Origin: Alkalibaculum sporogenes | GTDB lineage: Bacteria; Bacillota; Clostridia; Eubacteriales; Alkalibacteraceae | Length of the DNA: 58,673 nucleotides | Direction of reading: 5' to 3' | Assembly: GCF_009362815.1 (NCBI RefSeq) | Contig: NZ_WHNX01000018.1 | Location: 1-58,673 of the forward strand | Part shown: in pieces, positions 49,689-58,659 of the stretch | Layout: each line of letters begins with the position of its first letter | How positions within the stretch are numbered: position 1 is the first letter of the stretch | Notes under the pieces: generated by a model | What the model was told of the DNA's origin: nothing | The model's database searches: none | What the model saw: only the letters and a program-made list of their open reading frames with translations | Made by a program: the position numbers and the translations under genes

Positions 49689-50597
49689 ATGGATAAAAAA
49701 CAGGTTAATTCTCGCAATTTAGTACTTGATACAATTTATCGTCAAACAACGAATAAGGTACCTAGAGGTGAATTGGTACTTGACGACGATATCATTAAAA
49801 ATAATCTACAAAGCAAAACAGTAGGTTTTGATGAGAGATATGAATTTATAAATAAATTTGGACTTGATATTATTTCTTTATCACCAAAATACTCTAAAGT
49901 AGAAGACTTTTCTATTGATTGTACTGAATTAGATTTAAATAAATGGACAAAGAATACTTCATTATTTACTTTTGTACTTTTAGATGGAGCATTTGAATTC
50001 GGCTTAAGATCAATTGGGTTTGCAGAATTTTTATCTATGATAATGAATGATCCAGAAGAAACTAAAGAATTTATCTCTAAAGTTGAAAAACTAAATATTG
50101 AAACAGCTGCAAAATTAGCAGACTATGGAGTCGATGGTATAATCATAGCTGACGATATTGCCTTTCGAAATGGACTAATGCTACATCCTGAAAGTTTTAG
50201 AGAACTATTTTTGCCTTCCTTAGAAAATCAAGTAAAAGCCATATCAGAAAGGCAAATGATTCCCTTCTTTCATTCAGATGGTAATTATCTAGCAGTAATA
50301 GATGACATTATAAATAGTGGTTTTAAAGGTATACATTGTATAGATAAAAAATGTGATGTAACTCTAAGGGCTTTAAAGCCATATGCAGATAAGATTTGTT
50401 TATGGGGACATTTAGATGTAGATGATTTAAATTTATCAGATGATCCTATTGTAATGAATCGTCTAATCAAAGATATTAGTGACAATACCGAATTTAATGG
50501 ATTTATATTGGGAACAAATAGTGGACTTTTTACTGGCATGGACGTAAATAAATTAAATAATATGTACAAAAATGTAGATATTATTAATATGAAATGA
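49689..50597 (+). CDS. Uroporphyrinogen decarboxylase (URO-D) family protein
   Basis: 302 residues, TIM barrel of the URO-D/MtaA type: GVDGIIIADDIAFRNG (about 150), PFFHSDGNYL with a candidate ligand His, and LWGHLDVDDL. It is shorter than HemE, and lacks the N-terminal Arg signature of true decarboxylases, so it is more likely a corrinoid- or methyl-transfer-related member. Substrate unknown. Confidence 0.78.
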   Translation: MDKKQVNSRNLVLDTIYRQTTNKVPRGELVLDDDIIKNNLQSKTVGFDERYEFINKFGLDIISLSPKYSKVEDFSIDCTELDLNKWTKNTSLFTFVLLDGAFEFGLRSIGFAEFLSMIMNDPEETKEFISKVEKLNIETAAKLADYGVDGIIIADDIAFRNGLMLHPESFRELFLPSLENQVKAISERQMIPFFHSDGNYLAVIDDIINSGFKGIHCIDKKCDVTLRALKPYADKICLWGHLDVDDLNLSDDPIVMNRLIKDISDNTEFNGFILGTNSGLFTGMDVNKLNNMYKNVDIINMK

Positions 50598-50812
50598 CAT
50601 TACATGTAATGATCCTAAAACATCAATGATGGTATTTGTTATTAGCAAAGGTTTACATAAAATATAGTATTTACATTTGTTCAACTTTGATATAATGTTA
50701 TGTTTATAATCATTTAACTGTAATGCGAAATACTATGACTTGTACTTTTTATCCCGCATTAAAAGGTACCAAGACTCTCGTCTTAGGTTACTAGGCTTCT
50801 AGCTTCTTTCAG

Positions 50813-50900
50813 TCACGACACTCGCCAAATGAAAGCAAGCTATTAAATTATCCGTCATTAAGGTACTACGACAATATATTTTCGCTTGGTTGTTTCGCGA
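50813..50900 (-). repeat. Modular hairpin element, copy 4
   Basis: On the minus strand: CGCGAAACAACCAAGCGAAAA, then GTACCTTAATGAC (also in copy 1), TAATAGCTTGCTTTCATTTGGCGAGTGTC (two parts, as in copy 2). It lies between the URO-D-like gene and the transaldolase gene. The remainder of 50598-50956 shows no gene, only the promoter region of the aldolase. Confidence 0.7.
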
Positions 50901-50956
50901 AAAACTAATATTCAGTAGGGGATGAAATATAATAGATAATCAAAGGAGGAATTAAC

Positions 50957-51616
50957 ATGTTGTATTTACTTGACACAGCAGATGTAGATGCTATAAGAAA
51001 ATCAATTGAGTTTTATCCCATTAGTGGTGTAACTACAAATCCAACAATTATTGCACAGAGAGGTAAAAACGTAATCGAGACTATTAAAGAAATTAGAGCG
51101 TGTATAGGTGAAGATAAAATGCTGCACGTACAAACTTTAGGAGAAACTTCAGAAGATATGATAAAAGAAGCAAATATCTTACGAGATGCAGTTAAAGGAA
51201 ATTTCTACGCTAAAATACCAGTAAACGAACAAGGTATCAAAGCAATTAGACTTCTTAAGAAAGACAACTTTAATGTCACAGCCACTGCAATATTTACTCA
51301 ACAACAGGCACTTATAGCAAGCGTTGCAGGAGCAGATTTTGTGGCTCCTTATGTCAATAGACTTGATAATATATCTTCAAGTGGTATCAATGTTGTAGAA
51401 GATATCGTAAATTTAATTAAAAATTTTCAATTAAGCACAAAAGTATTAGCTGCTAGTTTTAAAAACGTTGAACAAGTTCATCAAGTAAGTCTTTCAGGTG
51501 CTCATTCCGTTACTATTAGCCCTGAACTATGTTCGAATCTTCTTTATCATCCACTTACTCAGGAAAGTATTATTGATTTTATTCTTGACGGTTACACTTA
51601 TTACGACATAAAATAA
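50957..51616 (+). CDS. Transaldolase / fructose-6-phosphate aldolase-like
   Basis: 219 residues, the short FSA/TalC type. Start LYLLDTADVDAIR, SGVTTNPTI, Schiff-base Lys in NFYAKIPVNEQG (about 83-94), and AASFKNVEQV near the end. Splits or transfers dihydroxyacetone units. AAAGGAGG ribosome site. Confidence 0.92.
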   Translation: MLYLLDTADVDAIRKSIEFYPISGVTTNPTIIAQRGKNVIETIKEIRACIGEDKMLHVQTLGETSEDMIKEANILRDAVKGNFYAKIPVNEQGIKAIRLLKKDNFNVTATAIFTQQQALIASVAGADFVAPYVNRLDNISSSGINVVEDIVNLIKNFQLSTKVLAASFKNVEQVHQVSLSGAHSVTISPELCSNLLYHPLTQESIIDFILDGYTYYDIK

Positions 51617-51636
51617 ATTAATAAAATATACAAAGG

Positions 51637-51674
51637 AAAAGTACAGAGAATGCCTATGCATTCTCTGTACTTTT
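51637..51674. terminator. Bidirectional terminator
   Basis: A perfect 17-bp stem (51637-51653 with 51658-51674), loop CTAT, with A-run before and T-run after, between convergent genes. Confidence 0.92.
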
Positions 51675-51678
51675 AGCT

Positions 51679-51969
51679 CTAACCTCCACCTACTGGTGGA
51701 AAAATTAAAAATTCATCACCTAAACATAACTTTGTTTTTAAACCATCTAGTGCATAAATATTTCTTCCGTTTATAAACATAGCTATTCCTCTATTAATTT
51801 CCATAGAATCATCAAATATTTTTTGCTTAAACTCATGACCATATTTTAATACTAATATTTCTAATAAATCAAATACTCTCGCATCTTGTTCTATATATAC
51901 CTTTTGTTCTTTGAGACCACCTACTAAATTTACTATTCCTAAAATCGTTTTGAGTCTTATTTCTATCAT
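51679..51969 (-). CDS. MoaD/ThiS-like sulfur carrier protein
   Basis: 96 residues, beta-grasp fold ending FPPVGGG. The terminal Gly-Gly is adenylated and thiolated in MoaD-type carriers; an extra Gly follows the pair. Next to the tungsten-pterin enzyme gene, so it likely serves cofactor (pyranopterin) assembly for AOR. Ten bases after the AOR stop, one operon. Confidence 0.82.
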   Translation of the reverse strand: MIEIRLKTILGIVNLVGGLKEQKVYIEQDARVFDLLEILVLKYGHEFKQKIFDDSMEINRGIAMFINGRNIYALDGLKTKLCLGDEFLIFPPVGGG

Positions 51970-51978
51970 CTTGTAGAC

Positions 51979-53868
51979 CTATTCACTTACTTCAAGAGAT
52001 TTAATCTTTTCGTGAATATATCCTATCCCTAATTCTTCTAGTTTTTCAATAGTAGGAATACCTTCTAGTGTCCAGCTTCTCGCTTCATAGTATTCATCTA
52101 ACATAGTGTTTAAATCTTCACTGCTAATATAATGACCTTTAGCTGTACCTTCTTTAATCGGTTCAGTAAGTATCCTCTCAGGAAAAGTATCATCTTCTCT
52201 TGTAAAACCAGCAGTAATATTAAATACCTTAGCAATGTTATTTACTCTTTCACCTATTTTAAAAATATCATCAGGAGTTAGATTTAATCCTGATACACTA
52301 TTCACCATATTCGCAGTATTCTCAAGAGCAATATCAGGTAATGCCATATCCATTAAAAATCCACACATAGTTGGACAATCTGTAGTCGCGCATCTAGTAT
52401 CTTGATTCCACTTTGTTAATGCACCCTTACCTTCTATTGTAAATCTATCATACGGTTTTGGAATTGGCATTCCAAATATTTCTTGAAACGCATATCCTCT
52501 ATTATGATCTGCTCCAGTATAAGATGTTGCATAATTTAGTCCATGAGCTTTTGCACCTCTAGGGTCATATGCTGGGAATTCTAGCCCTTTAACATGCATA
52601 GCATATTTTTCGCTACCACGACCAATAGTTTCTGATAAAATTTTAGTTCCATCACAAAGCAAAGCTCCTAAACCTTCTCGTCTATAAGCTATTTCTTTAA
52701 GTAAATCAACCATAGCTTCATGATTTCCAAATTTTAAATCGATACCCTTAGTATCTTCAAGGGTTAATAATCCATTTTCGAATAACTCCATTGCAAAACC
52801 AATCGTAACTCCAACAGACATAGTGTCTATTCCTAATCTATCACATATTTGATCTGCAGCAATTATACTATCTAAATTATCAACTCCTGTTTGACCTCCA
52901 AAACTATAAAAAGTCTCATACTCTGGATCAGAAAGTGCTCCTGTGTATTTGGAATTTCCCCTTGCTAATTTAAGTTGACTGCATCCAACTGGACATCCAT
53001 AGCAAGGTTCACTTGCAATATTGGTAGCTTCGCTTGCTTCAGCACCTATTCCCTTTGTATAATCTTTCTCTCCAGTAGTCCTATAATTTTCAGATGGAAA
53101 TATTCCCAATGCACTAGTTACGTCAACTACCATAGGTGTACCTAGTTTTGAGAATTCAGGATATAAAACAGGACTTGCTTTCATTGCGGCTAACATTGTT
53201 GACCTTGCTTTATTAAATTCATCTTTCTTTGCAATAGGGACAACTTTTGTGCCTCTAACAGCTATTGCTTTTAAATTTTTAGAACCCATTACAGCTCCAA
53301 CACCTTTTCGACCAAAAGCTCTTCTTTCATTAATAATGGATGCCATCTTCGATAGATTTTCTCCAGCTGGTCCAATACAAGCGATTCTAGTATTTTGTTC
53401 TTTCAATTCATGTTTAATAAGCAATTGAGTGTCTACAGTATCCATGCCCCATATTTTTTCTGCTTTACGAATAGTAACTTTATCGTCGTTAATATTTATG
53501 TATACTGGTTTTTCCGATTTACCTTCTATAATTAAAATATCGTATCCTGCAAATTTCAATTCTACAGGGAAATGACCTCCCGATAAAGACATCCCAACAG
53601 CACCCGTTAATGGAGATTTTGTAGTTAGAGCCATTCTACTTGCACATGGTGCAGATGTACCACTAAGAGGACCTGGAGCAAAAATCAGCTTGTTTTCCTC
53701 ACCTAATGGGTCTATATTTCCTGGTACTTCATCTGATAGATACTTTATACCAAAACCAGCTCCCCCAAGAAAATCTTTCGCAATTTCCTCAGATAAATCT
53801 TCAACTCTAATTTTTTGTGTACTAAGATTTACACGCAGTACTTTACCCATATAACCGCCTTTTAACAT
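51979..53868 (-). CDS. Aldehyde:ferredoxin oxidoreductase (tungstopterin)
   Basis: 629 residues, complete. N-terminal GKVLRVNLSTQKIRVEDLSEE and GAGFGIKYL; 4Fe-4S ligands in CYGCPVGC (about 287-294) and a later Cys near CPTMCGF; SGGHFPVELKFAGYD binds pterin. Oxidises aldehydes to acids with ferredoxin, or the reverse. Encoded between an alcohol dehydrogenase and a MoaD-like gene, giving an alcohol-aldehyde-acid route. Confidence 0.95.
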   Translation of the reverse strand: MLKGGYMGKVLRVNLSTQKIRVEDLSEEIAKDFLGGAGFGIKYLSDEVPGNIDPLGEENKLIFAPGPLSGTSAPCASRMALTTKSPLTGAVGMSLSGGHFPVELKFAGYDILIIEGKSEKPVYININDDKVTIRKAEKIWGMDTVDTQLLIKHELKEQNTRIACIGPAGENLSKMASIINERRAFGRKGVGAVMGSKNLKAIAVRGTKVVPIAKKDEFNKARSTMLAAMKASPVLYPEFSKLGTPMVVDVTSALGIFPSENYRTTGEKDYTKGIGAEASEATNIASEPCYGCPVGCSQLKLARGNSKYTGALSDPEYETFYSFGGQTGVDNLDSIIAADQICDRLGIDTMSVGVTIGFAMELFENGLLTLEDTKGIDLKFGNHEAMVDLLKEIAYRREGLGALLCDGTKILSETIGRGSEKYAMHVKGLEFPAYDPRGAKAHGLNYATSYTGADHNRGYAFQEIFGMPIPKPYDRFTIEGKGALTKWNQDTRCATTDCPTMCGFLMDMALPDIALENTANMVNSVSGLNLTPDDIFKIGERVNNIAKVFNITAGFTREDDTFPERILTEPIKEGTAKGHYISSEDLNTMLDEYYEARSWTLEGIPTIEKLEELGIGYIHEKIKSLEVSE

Positions 53869-53915
53869 AATATCCTCCCCTTATTTGTATTACTTTTCAC
53901 ACTTATTAAATGATT

Positions 53916-55007
53916 CTACATTTTAATAATTGGCTTAACCGTTATTCCCTTATGTGAATCTTCAAAAGCTACGTTAATTTCCTCTAAATCGTATACCTTT
54001 ACTAGTTTATCTATTGGAAATAATCCTTTTTTAAAGTATTTTATCAACTTAGGTATAAAGACTTGAGGAACAGAATTACCTTCAATATATCCTACCATGG
54101 ATTTACCTTCTCCCATAAGGGCACCCTGAATATTAATTGTAACATCACCAGTTGCTCCTACAATTGCACAAGTCCCTAAACTTCTGAGAGCATATAATGC
54201 TTGATTAACAATATCAGGTACTGCAGAAGTTTCTACTGTATAATTAACTCCACCATTAGTTATTCTTTTGATTTCTTCTACGACATCTGCAACTTGTTTT
54301 CTATTTACTATATGTGTTGCTCCTAGTTCTTTTGCTAACTCTAATCGTGCAGGTGTACCTCCAACAGCAATTATCTTTTCACACCCTGCTATTTTTGCAC
54401 CCATTATGGCAGTCAATCCAACAGATCCACAACCAAAAACAGCTATAGAAGTTCCAAACTCAGGTTTTAATCCATTCAGTACAGTTCCAGCACCTGTTTG
54501 AAATCCACATCCTAATGGCCCCAATATTTTTAAATCTACATCTTTGTCAACTGACACTACATTTCTCTCATTTGCTACTGCATATGTAGCGAAAGATGAC
54601 TGTCCAAAAAATGTCGATAATTCTTTATTCCCATGTTTTAACCTTTTGGTACCATCATTCATTACTCCACCAAAATTTAGCTTGTTTAATTCTAGACATG
54701 AATATGGCTTTCCAGTCAAACAATTTTCACAATATCCACATGAACTATATGATAACACTACATGGTCACCAGGTTTAATTGTCGTTACTGATGAACCTAC
54801 TTCAACTACTACACCAGATCCTTCGTGTCCTAACACTGCAGCTAATGGTACAGGTATTAACTGATCTCTAGCAACTGCATCAGTGTGACATACGCCACAA
54901 GCAGTTATTTTAACAAGAACTTCATCTGCTTTTGGTGATGCAAGTTCTATGTTTTCAATTACAAAGTCATCACCTTTGTTGTGAGTAACTGCGCCTTTAA
55001 TTAACAT
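53916..55007 (-). CDS. Zinc-dependent alcohol dehydrogenase (class III / aryl-alcohol type)
   Basis: 363 residues. Catalytic zinc region GVCHTDAVARD, GHEGSGVVVEVG, and structural zinc cysteines CGYCENCLTGKPYSC (about 91-105). Nucleotide-binding AVFGCGSVGLTAIMGA (about 190). Fits the MDR family close to aryl-alcohol dehydrogenases. Supplies or consumes the aldehyde used by AOR downstream. Confidence 0.9.
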   Translation of the reverse strand: MLIKGAVTHNKGDDFVIENIELASPKADEVLVKITACGVCHTDAVARDQLIPVPLAAVLGHEGSGVVVEVGSSVTTIKPGDHVVLSYSSCGYCENCLTGKPYSCLELNKLNFGGVMNDGTKRLKHGNKELSTFFGQSSFATYAVANERNVVSVDKDVDLKILGPLGCGFQTGAGTVLNGLKPEFGTSIAVFGCGSVGLTAIMGAKIAGCEKIIAVGGTPARLELAKELGATHIVNRKQVADVVEEIKRITNGGVNYTVETSAVPDIVNQALYALRSLGTCAIVGATGDVTINIQGALMGEGKSMVGYIEGNSVPQVFIPKLIKYFKKGLFPIDKLVKVYDLEEINVAFEDSHKGITVKPIIKM

Positions 55008-55090
55008 TCTAAATCCACCCTTCCTAATTTTAGAATAATGATTTTTATAAGTGTATATATTACTATCATATAAGAAACTTTCTTCTAATC

Positions 55091-55133
55091 ATAACAACTT
55101 ATTGTATAAACAGCCACAACTATAAGTTGTTAT
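55091..55133. promoter_or_regulatory. Inverted repeat between adh and lysR (LysR-type operator)
   Basis: ATAACAACTTAT (55091-55102) and ATAAGTTGTTAT (55122-55133) form a perfect 12-bp inverted repeat in the divergent region. LysR-type regulators bind such dyads to activate the target and repress themselves. Confidence 0.7.
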
Positions 55134-55231
55134 ATGTTATAATATAGCTAATATTACAAAATTGTATTTGTAATTAATAACTTTATATAGTTTATAAATA
55201 CTATTTTTTTTATTATATGGAGGTAATTTTA

Positions 55232-56116
55232 TTGGAAATAAAGCAACTTAAATATTTCTTGCAAATATGTGAAGACCAAAGTTTTACAAAAGCAGCTAAA
55301 AATTTATTTATAACCCAGCAAGGATTAAGTAAATCTATCAAAAGCTTAGAAAACTATTTTCAAGCACCTCTATTTTACCGTAATATACATGGAATAATGC
55401 TTACTGAACATGGCACCTATCTCAAAGAACATGCACATATTATAATAAAAGAACTAGACTCAATACATGAAACTTTCAAAGAAATTTCTAATAGTAAATC
55501 TAAAAATCTATCTGTAGGATTTGCATTTGGTGTTATTATGGCCATATCAACAGAGCTTATCACTGACTTTCATTCTTTACATCCCCATATTAATTTAGAA
55601 ATAATTGAATATCCTGATTTTCAATGTGAGGCAGCATTATTAGAAGAACATATTGACATTGCGTTAACTATTGGACCTGTAGACGAGAAGAAGTTTGATG
55701 CCGTAAAGATCAAAACACAAAAACCACATGCCCTAATTAACGAATTAAATCCTATATCACAAAAAAAGTCTATCGATTTCATAGACTTAAAGAATGAGAA
55801 TATCATAATTGTGAACGATAATTTTAAGATATTTCATAGTTTTGTAAGAAAATGTGTAGACTTAGGATTTGAACCAAATATTTCACTTACTACAGCAGAG
55901 ATTTTTGTTCCTTATAAACTGAGCCGACTTAATAAAGGAGTAGGTATTACTGTAGATTTTGTTTCAAAGGATATCTACTATCCTAATGTATTTTCGATAC
56001 CATTTTCCGATAGTTCTTTTTCTTGGGATATTTATATTATAACTAGAAAAGATAAAAAATGTCAGAAGTTAGCTAGTACTTTTATAAATTATATAAAAAA
56101 ACTAATCGATAAGTAA
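55232..56116 (+). CDS. LysR-family regulator
   Basis: 294 residues from TTG 55232, with GGAGG eight bases upstream; an ATG at 55217 overlaps that site. HTH QSFTKAAKNLFITQQGLSKS (about 17-36). The effector domain follows. Divergent from the adh-aor-moaD operon, so likely its regulator. Confidence 0.9.
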   Translation: MEIKQLKYFLQICEDQSFTKAAKNLFITQQGLSKSIKSLENYFQAPLFYRNIHGIMLTEHGTYLKEHAHIIIKELDSIHETFKEISNSKSKNLSVGFAFGVIMAISTELITDFHSLHPHINLEIIEYPDFQCEAALLEEHIDIALTIGPVDEKKFDAVKIKTQKPHALINELNPISQKKSIDFIDLKNENIIIVNDNFKIFHSFVRKCVDLGFEPNISLTTAEIFVPYKLSRLNKGVGITVDFVSKDIYYPNVFSIPFSDSSFSWDIYIITRKDKKCQKLASTFINYIKKLIDK

Positions 56117-56260
56117 ACATATTTTTACTTGTGCCTGTTAATGCGAAATAAAATATAAATTCTTTGTTTAAAATCACAAAAGTTGATTAATATATAGATA
56201 TACATGCTTAGCTTGTAGTCTAGTCTTCATTGTCATTATAGAAAAAATGGAGGTTAAAAA

Positions 56261-57130
56261 ATGAAAGTAACTGAAATTATGAAACAAAAATTATGTTTTT
56301 CTTTTGAGGTATTCCCACCAAAATCAGAAAATCCTATTGAGCCACTTTTAAACACACTTGACCATCTCTATAAATTTGATCCTGATTTTATAAGTTGTAC
56401 TTATGGTGCAGGTGGAACAAACGCAGGACGTAATGTTGAAATCTGTAAAGCAATTCAAGACAGTGGTAAATCTACAGCCGTTACACATTTCACATGTATT
56501 GGTAACTCAAAAGAAAAAATTGCACAAGAATTACAGGCTTATTTAGATCGAGGCATCGATCACATATTAGCACTAAGAGGTGATTTTCCAAAAGGATGGA
56601 AAGAAACAAGAGGAGATTTTAACTATGCAAATGAACTAACAGAATTTATTAAAGAAAACTTCCCAAAATTTTGTATTGCAGTAGCAGGTAATCCAGAAAA
56701 GCATTTCCAAGCAGATTCTTTTGATACAGATACTACTCATCTTCGAATTAAACAAGATTCAGGTGCGGATTTTATTATGACTCAATTATGCCATGACGTA
56801 AACCAATATCAATGGTGGGTAGAAAAAATTAGGAAAGCTGGTGTTTCTATTCCAATAGATGTTGGAGTTATGCCAGTACTAGTAAAAGATCCAACTATCC
56901 GTATGGCAGTGTCTAACGGTAGTGCTATCCCAAGAGATTTAGCAGAAATAATTGGTAGATATGGAGATAATCCTGAAGACTTTAAAAAAGCAGGTATGGA
57001 GTACACCATAAAGCAAATTCACAAATTTATTAATGCTGGAATTGATGGACTTCATATTTATTCATTAAATAAATGGAAAGACATATCAGACATAGTAAAT
57101 GAAATAGGTATTAGAAAAATACAAGAATAG
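56261..57130 (+). CDS. metF: 5,10-Methylenetetrahydrofolate reductase MetF
   Basis: 289 residues. FSFEVFPPKSE at the start, CTYGAGGT (about 48-55), LALRGDFPKG (about 106) bind folate and FAD; IPIDVGVMPVL in the C-terminal half is typical. Makes methyl-THF for methionine or the Wood-Ljungdahl route. Standalone gene after GGAGG. Confidence 0.96.
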   Translation: MKVTEIMKQKLCFSFEVFPPKSENPIEPLLNTLDHLYKFDPDFISCTYGAGGTNAGRNVEICKAIQDSGKSTAVTHFTCIGNSKEKIAQELQAYLDRGIDHILALRGDFPKGWKETRGDFNYANELTEFIKENFPKFCIAVAGNPEKHFQADSFDTDTTHLRIKQDSGADFIMTQLCHDVNQYQWWVEKIRKAGVSIPIDVGVMPVLVKDPTIRMAVSNGSAIPRDLAEIIGRYGDNPEDFKKAGMEYTIKQIHKFINAGIDGLHIYSLNKWKDISDIVNEIGIRKIQE

Positions 57131-57141
57131 TTTAGTTTATG

Positions 57142-57177
57142 GTACCAACCATTTTTTGCACTTGGTTGGTACTTTTT
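57142..57177 (+). terminator. Terminator after metF
   Basis: GTACCAACCA and TGGTTGGTAC around an 11-base loop, then five T, 12 bases after the stop. Confidence 0.92.
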
Positions 57178-57200
57178 CGCGTTATTGTTTTCTAAATAAT

Positions 57201-57590
57201 TTAATAGTACGTTTCAGCTAATTTATCGATAATAAGAAATTTTAATTTTTCACAATTAGATTTTATATTTTCTATATCTATAACATCCGCATTTTCAATA
57301 TGAATACCTGCTGTTACAACAGTCATTACCTTGAATTTTTGACAAACTTCTTCTGCAATAGGTATAGCGATTTCGTCATCTTTATGACCTATTGTATTTA
57401 TAATCGAGTTTGTACTCCTAGATACATTCTCATTATCCAAACTAGCTCTTGGTTGACTAATTACTACAGTCCCTATATGTGTTTTTTCTCCACCTCCTAC
57501 ATAAATTGCAATACCATCATGAGTTTTAATAATTGTAGCTTTTATACACAAATGACCCTTCCCAACACTAACTTCTATTGTCGAATACAC
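57201..57590 (-). CDS. LpdD-like prenylated-flavin chaperone family protein
   Basis: 129 residues. STIEVSVGKGHLCIKATI, YVGGGEKTHIGTVVISQP and TVVTAGIHIENA match the small LpdD/vanillate-decarboxylase D family, which assists UbiD-type decarboxylases in cofactor handling. No ubiD or ubiX homologue lies in the window, so it stands alone here. The match is from recognised pattern; moderate certainty. Confidence 0.68.
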   Translation of the reverse strand: MYSTIEVSVGKGHLCIKATIIKTHDGIAIYVGGGEKTHIGTVVISQPRASLDNENVSRSTNSIINTIGHKDDEIAIPIAEEVCQKFKVMTVVTAGIHIENADVIDIENIKSNCEKLKFLIIDKLAETYY

Positions 57591-57762
57591 TGTTTGCCTC
57601 CTTGAAATACTATATCAATTGTATGCTAATCAAACTACAAAAATATATTATAATTGCTGATATTGCAATGAAATCTACAAGAGTAAATGAGATAGTTTAC
57701 CAAATTTCCTATTATCCTTTAAAAGTCACTTGCAAGTAATATTTAATAACCATATTTATATA

Positions 57763-58509
57763 TCACAGTTTATTAATCATACTTGCCATATACCCTGCGC
57801 CAAATCCATTGTCAATATTTAATACTGCTGTTCCGCTTGCACAACTGTTTAACATGGATAGAAGTGCGGCTAATCCTCCAAAACTTGCTCCGTATCCTAC
57901 GCTAGTTGGTACTGCTAATACTGGTTTTGATACGAGACCTCCAAGTATACTTGCAAGAGCACCTTCCATACCTGCAACAGCTACCACTACCTTTGCACCT
58001 GTAATAATCTCTAATTTATGAAACAGTCTATGAATGCCAGCAACTCCAACATCATAAACTCTCTCTACTTTATTTCCTAGCATCTCAGCTGTTATAGCTG
58101 CTTCTTCTGCAACTGGAATATCAGAGGTACCTCCTGTAGCAATCACAATATAAGACTGTGTCATATCTATTGGTTGATTTTTCACAGTAATCATTTTACA
58201 ATCTTCATGATAGACGGCTTCTTTGCAAATATTTTTAACATGCGCATACATTTCATTGTTTGCTCTAGTTCCAATTACATTGCTTCCTCTCGCACACATA
58301 GCTTTAACGATTTCAGCTACTTGATTTGGTGTTTTTCCTGCACAGTAAATCACTTCGGGATACCCCTGTCTCAGCTGCCTATGGTTGTCAATCTTAGCAA
58401 ATCCTAAATCTTGATAAGGCAGTTCTCTCAAATTTTCTACAGCTTCTTCAATACTGATATTTTCATCTTTTATATCCTGTAGTAATTTTATTAAGAATTC
58501 TTCATTCAT
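57763..58509 (-). CDS. larB: Nickel-pincer cofactor synthesis protein LarB
   Basis: 248 residues from ATG 58507-58509 (GAGAGTGA upstream); an in-frame start at 58545 has no ribosome site. NHRQLRQGYPEVIYCAGKTP and GTSDIPVAEEAA identify the PurE-like LarB fold. LarB carboxylates nicotinic acid adenine dinucleotide, first step to the nickel pincer cofactor of lactate racemase-type enzymes. LarC and LarE are not in the window. Confidence 0.93.
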   Translation of the reverse strand: MNEEFLIKLLQDIKDENISIEEAVENLRELPYQDLGFAKIDNHRQLRQGYPEVIYCAGKTPNQVAEIVKAMCARGSNVIGTRANNEMYAHVKNICKEAVYHEDCKMITVKNQPIDMTQSYIVIATGGTSDIPVAEEAAITAEMLGNKVERVYDVGVAGIHRLFHKLEIITGAKVVVAVAGMEGALASILGGLVSKPVLAVPTSVGYGASFGGLAALLSMLNSCASGTAVLNIDNGFGAGYMASMINKL

Positions 58510-58547
58510 AAGTTCACTCTCTTTTATAAGATATAGTATTCGCACTA

Positions 58548-58659
58548 GCAGATTGGCTCGCAGAATTCAAGTCATTTTCCGTGATTGCACGAGAAAAAGA
58601 AATGAATTCTATGAGCAAGTGCCAACGACTGAGACCCCAAAGCGGTCGAAGCAATCTGC
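58548..58659. repeat. Long imperfect palindrome upstream of larB
   Basis: GCAGATTG (58548-58555) pairs with CAATCTGC (58652-58659); inner pairs include GAATTCA with TGAATTC. The element would fold into one long stem with bulges. It starts about 38 bases before the larB start. It is not a recognised riboswitch and shares no end module with the four hairpin elements. Confidence 0.6.

Noticed and set aside
58548-58659. T-box leader upstream of larB
   Set aside because: No conserved T-box sequence (such as TGGNACC) and no amino-acid gene downstream.
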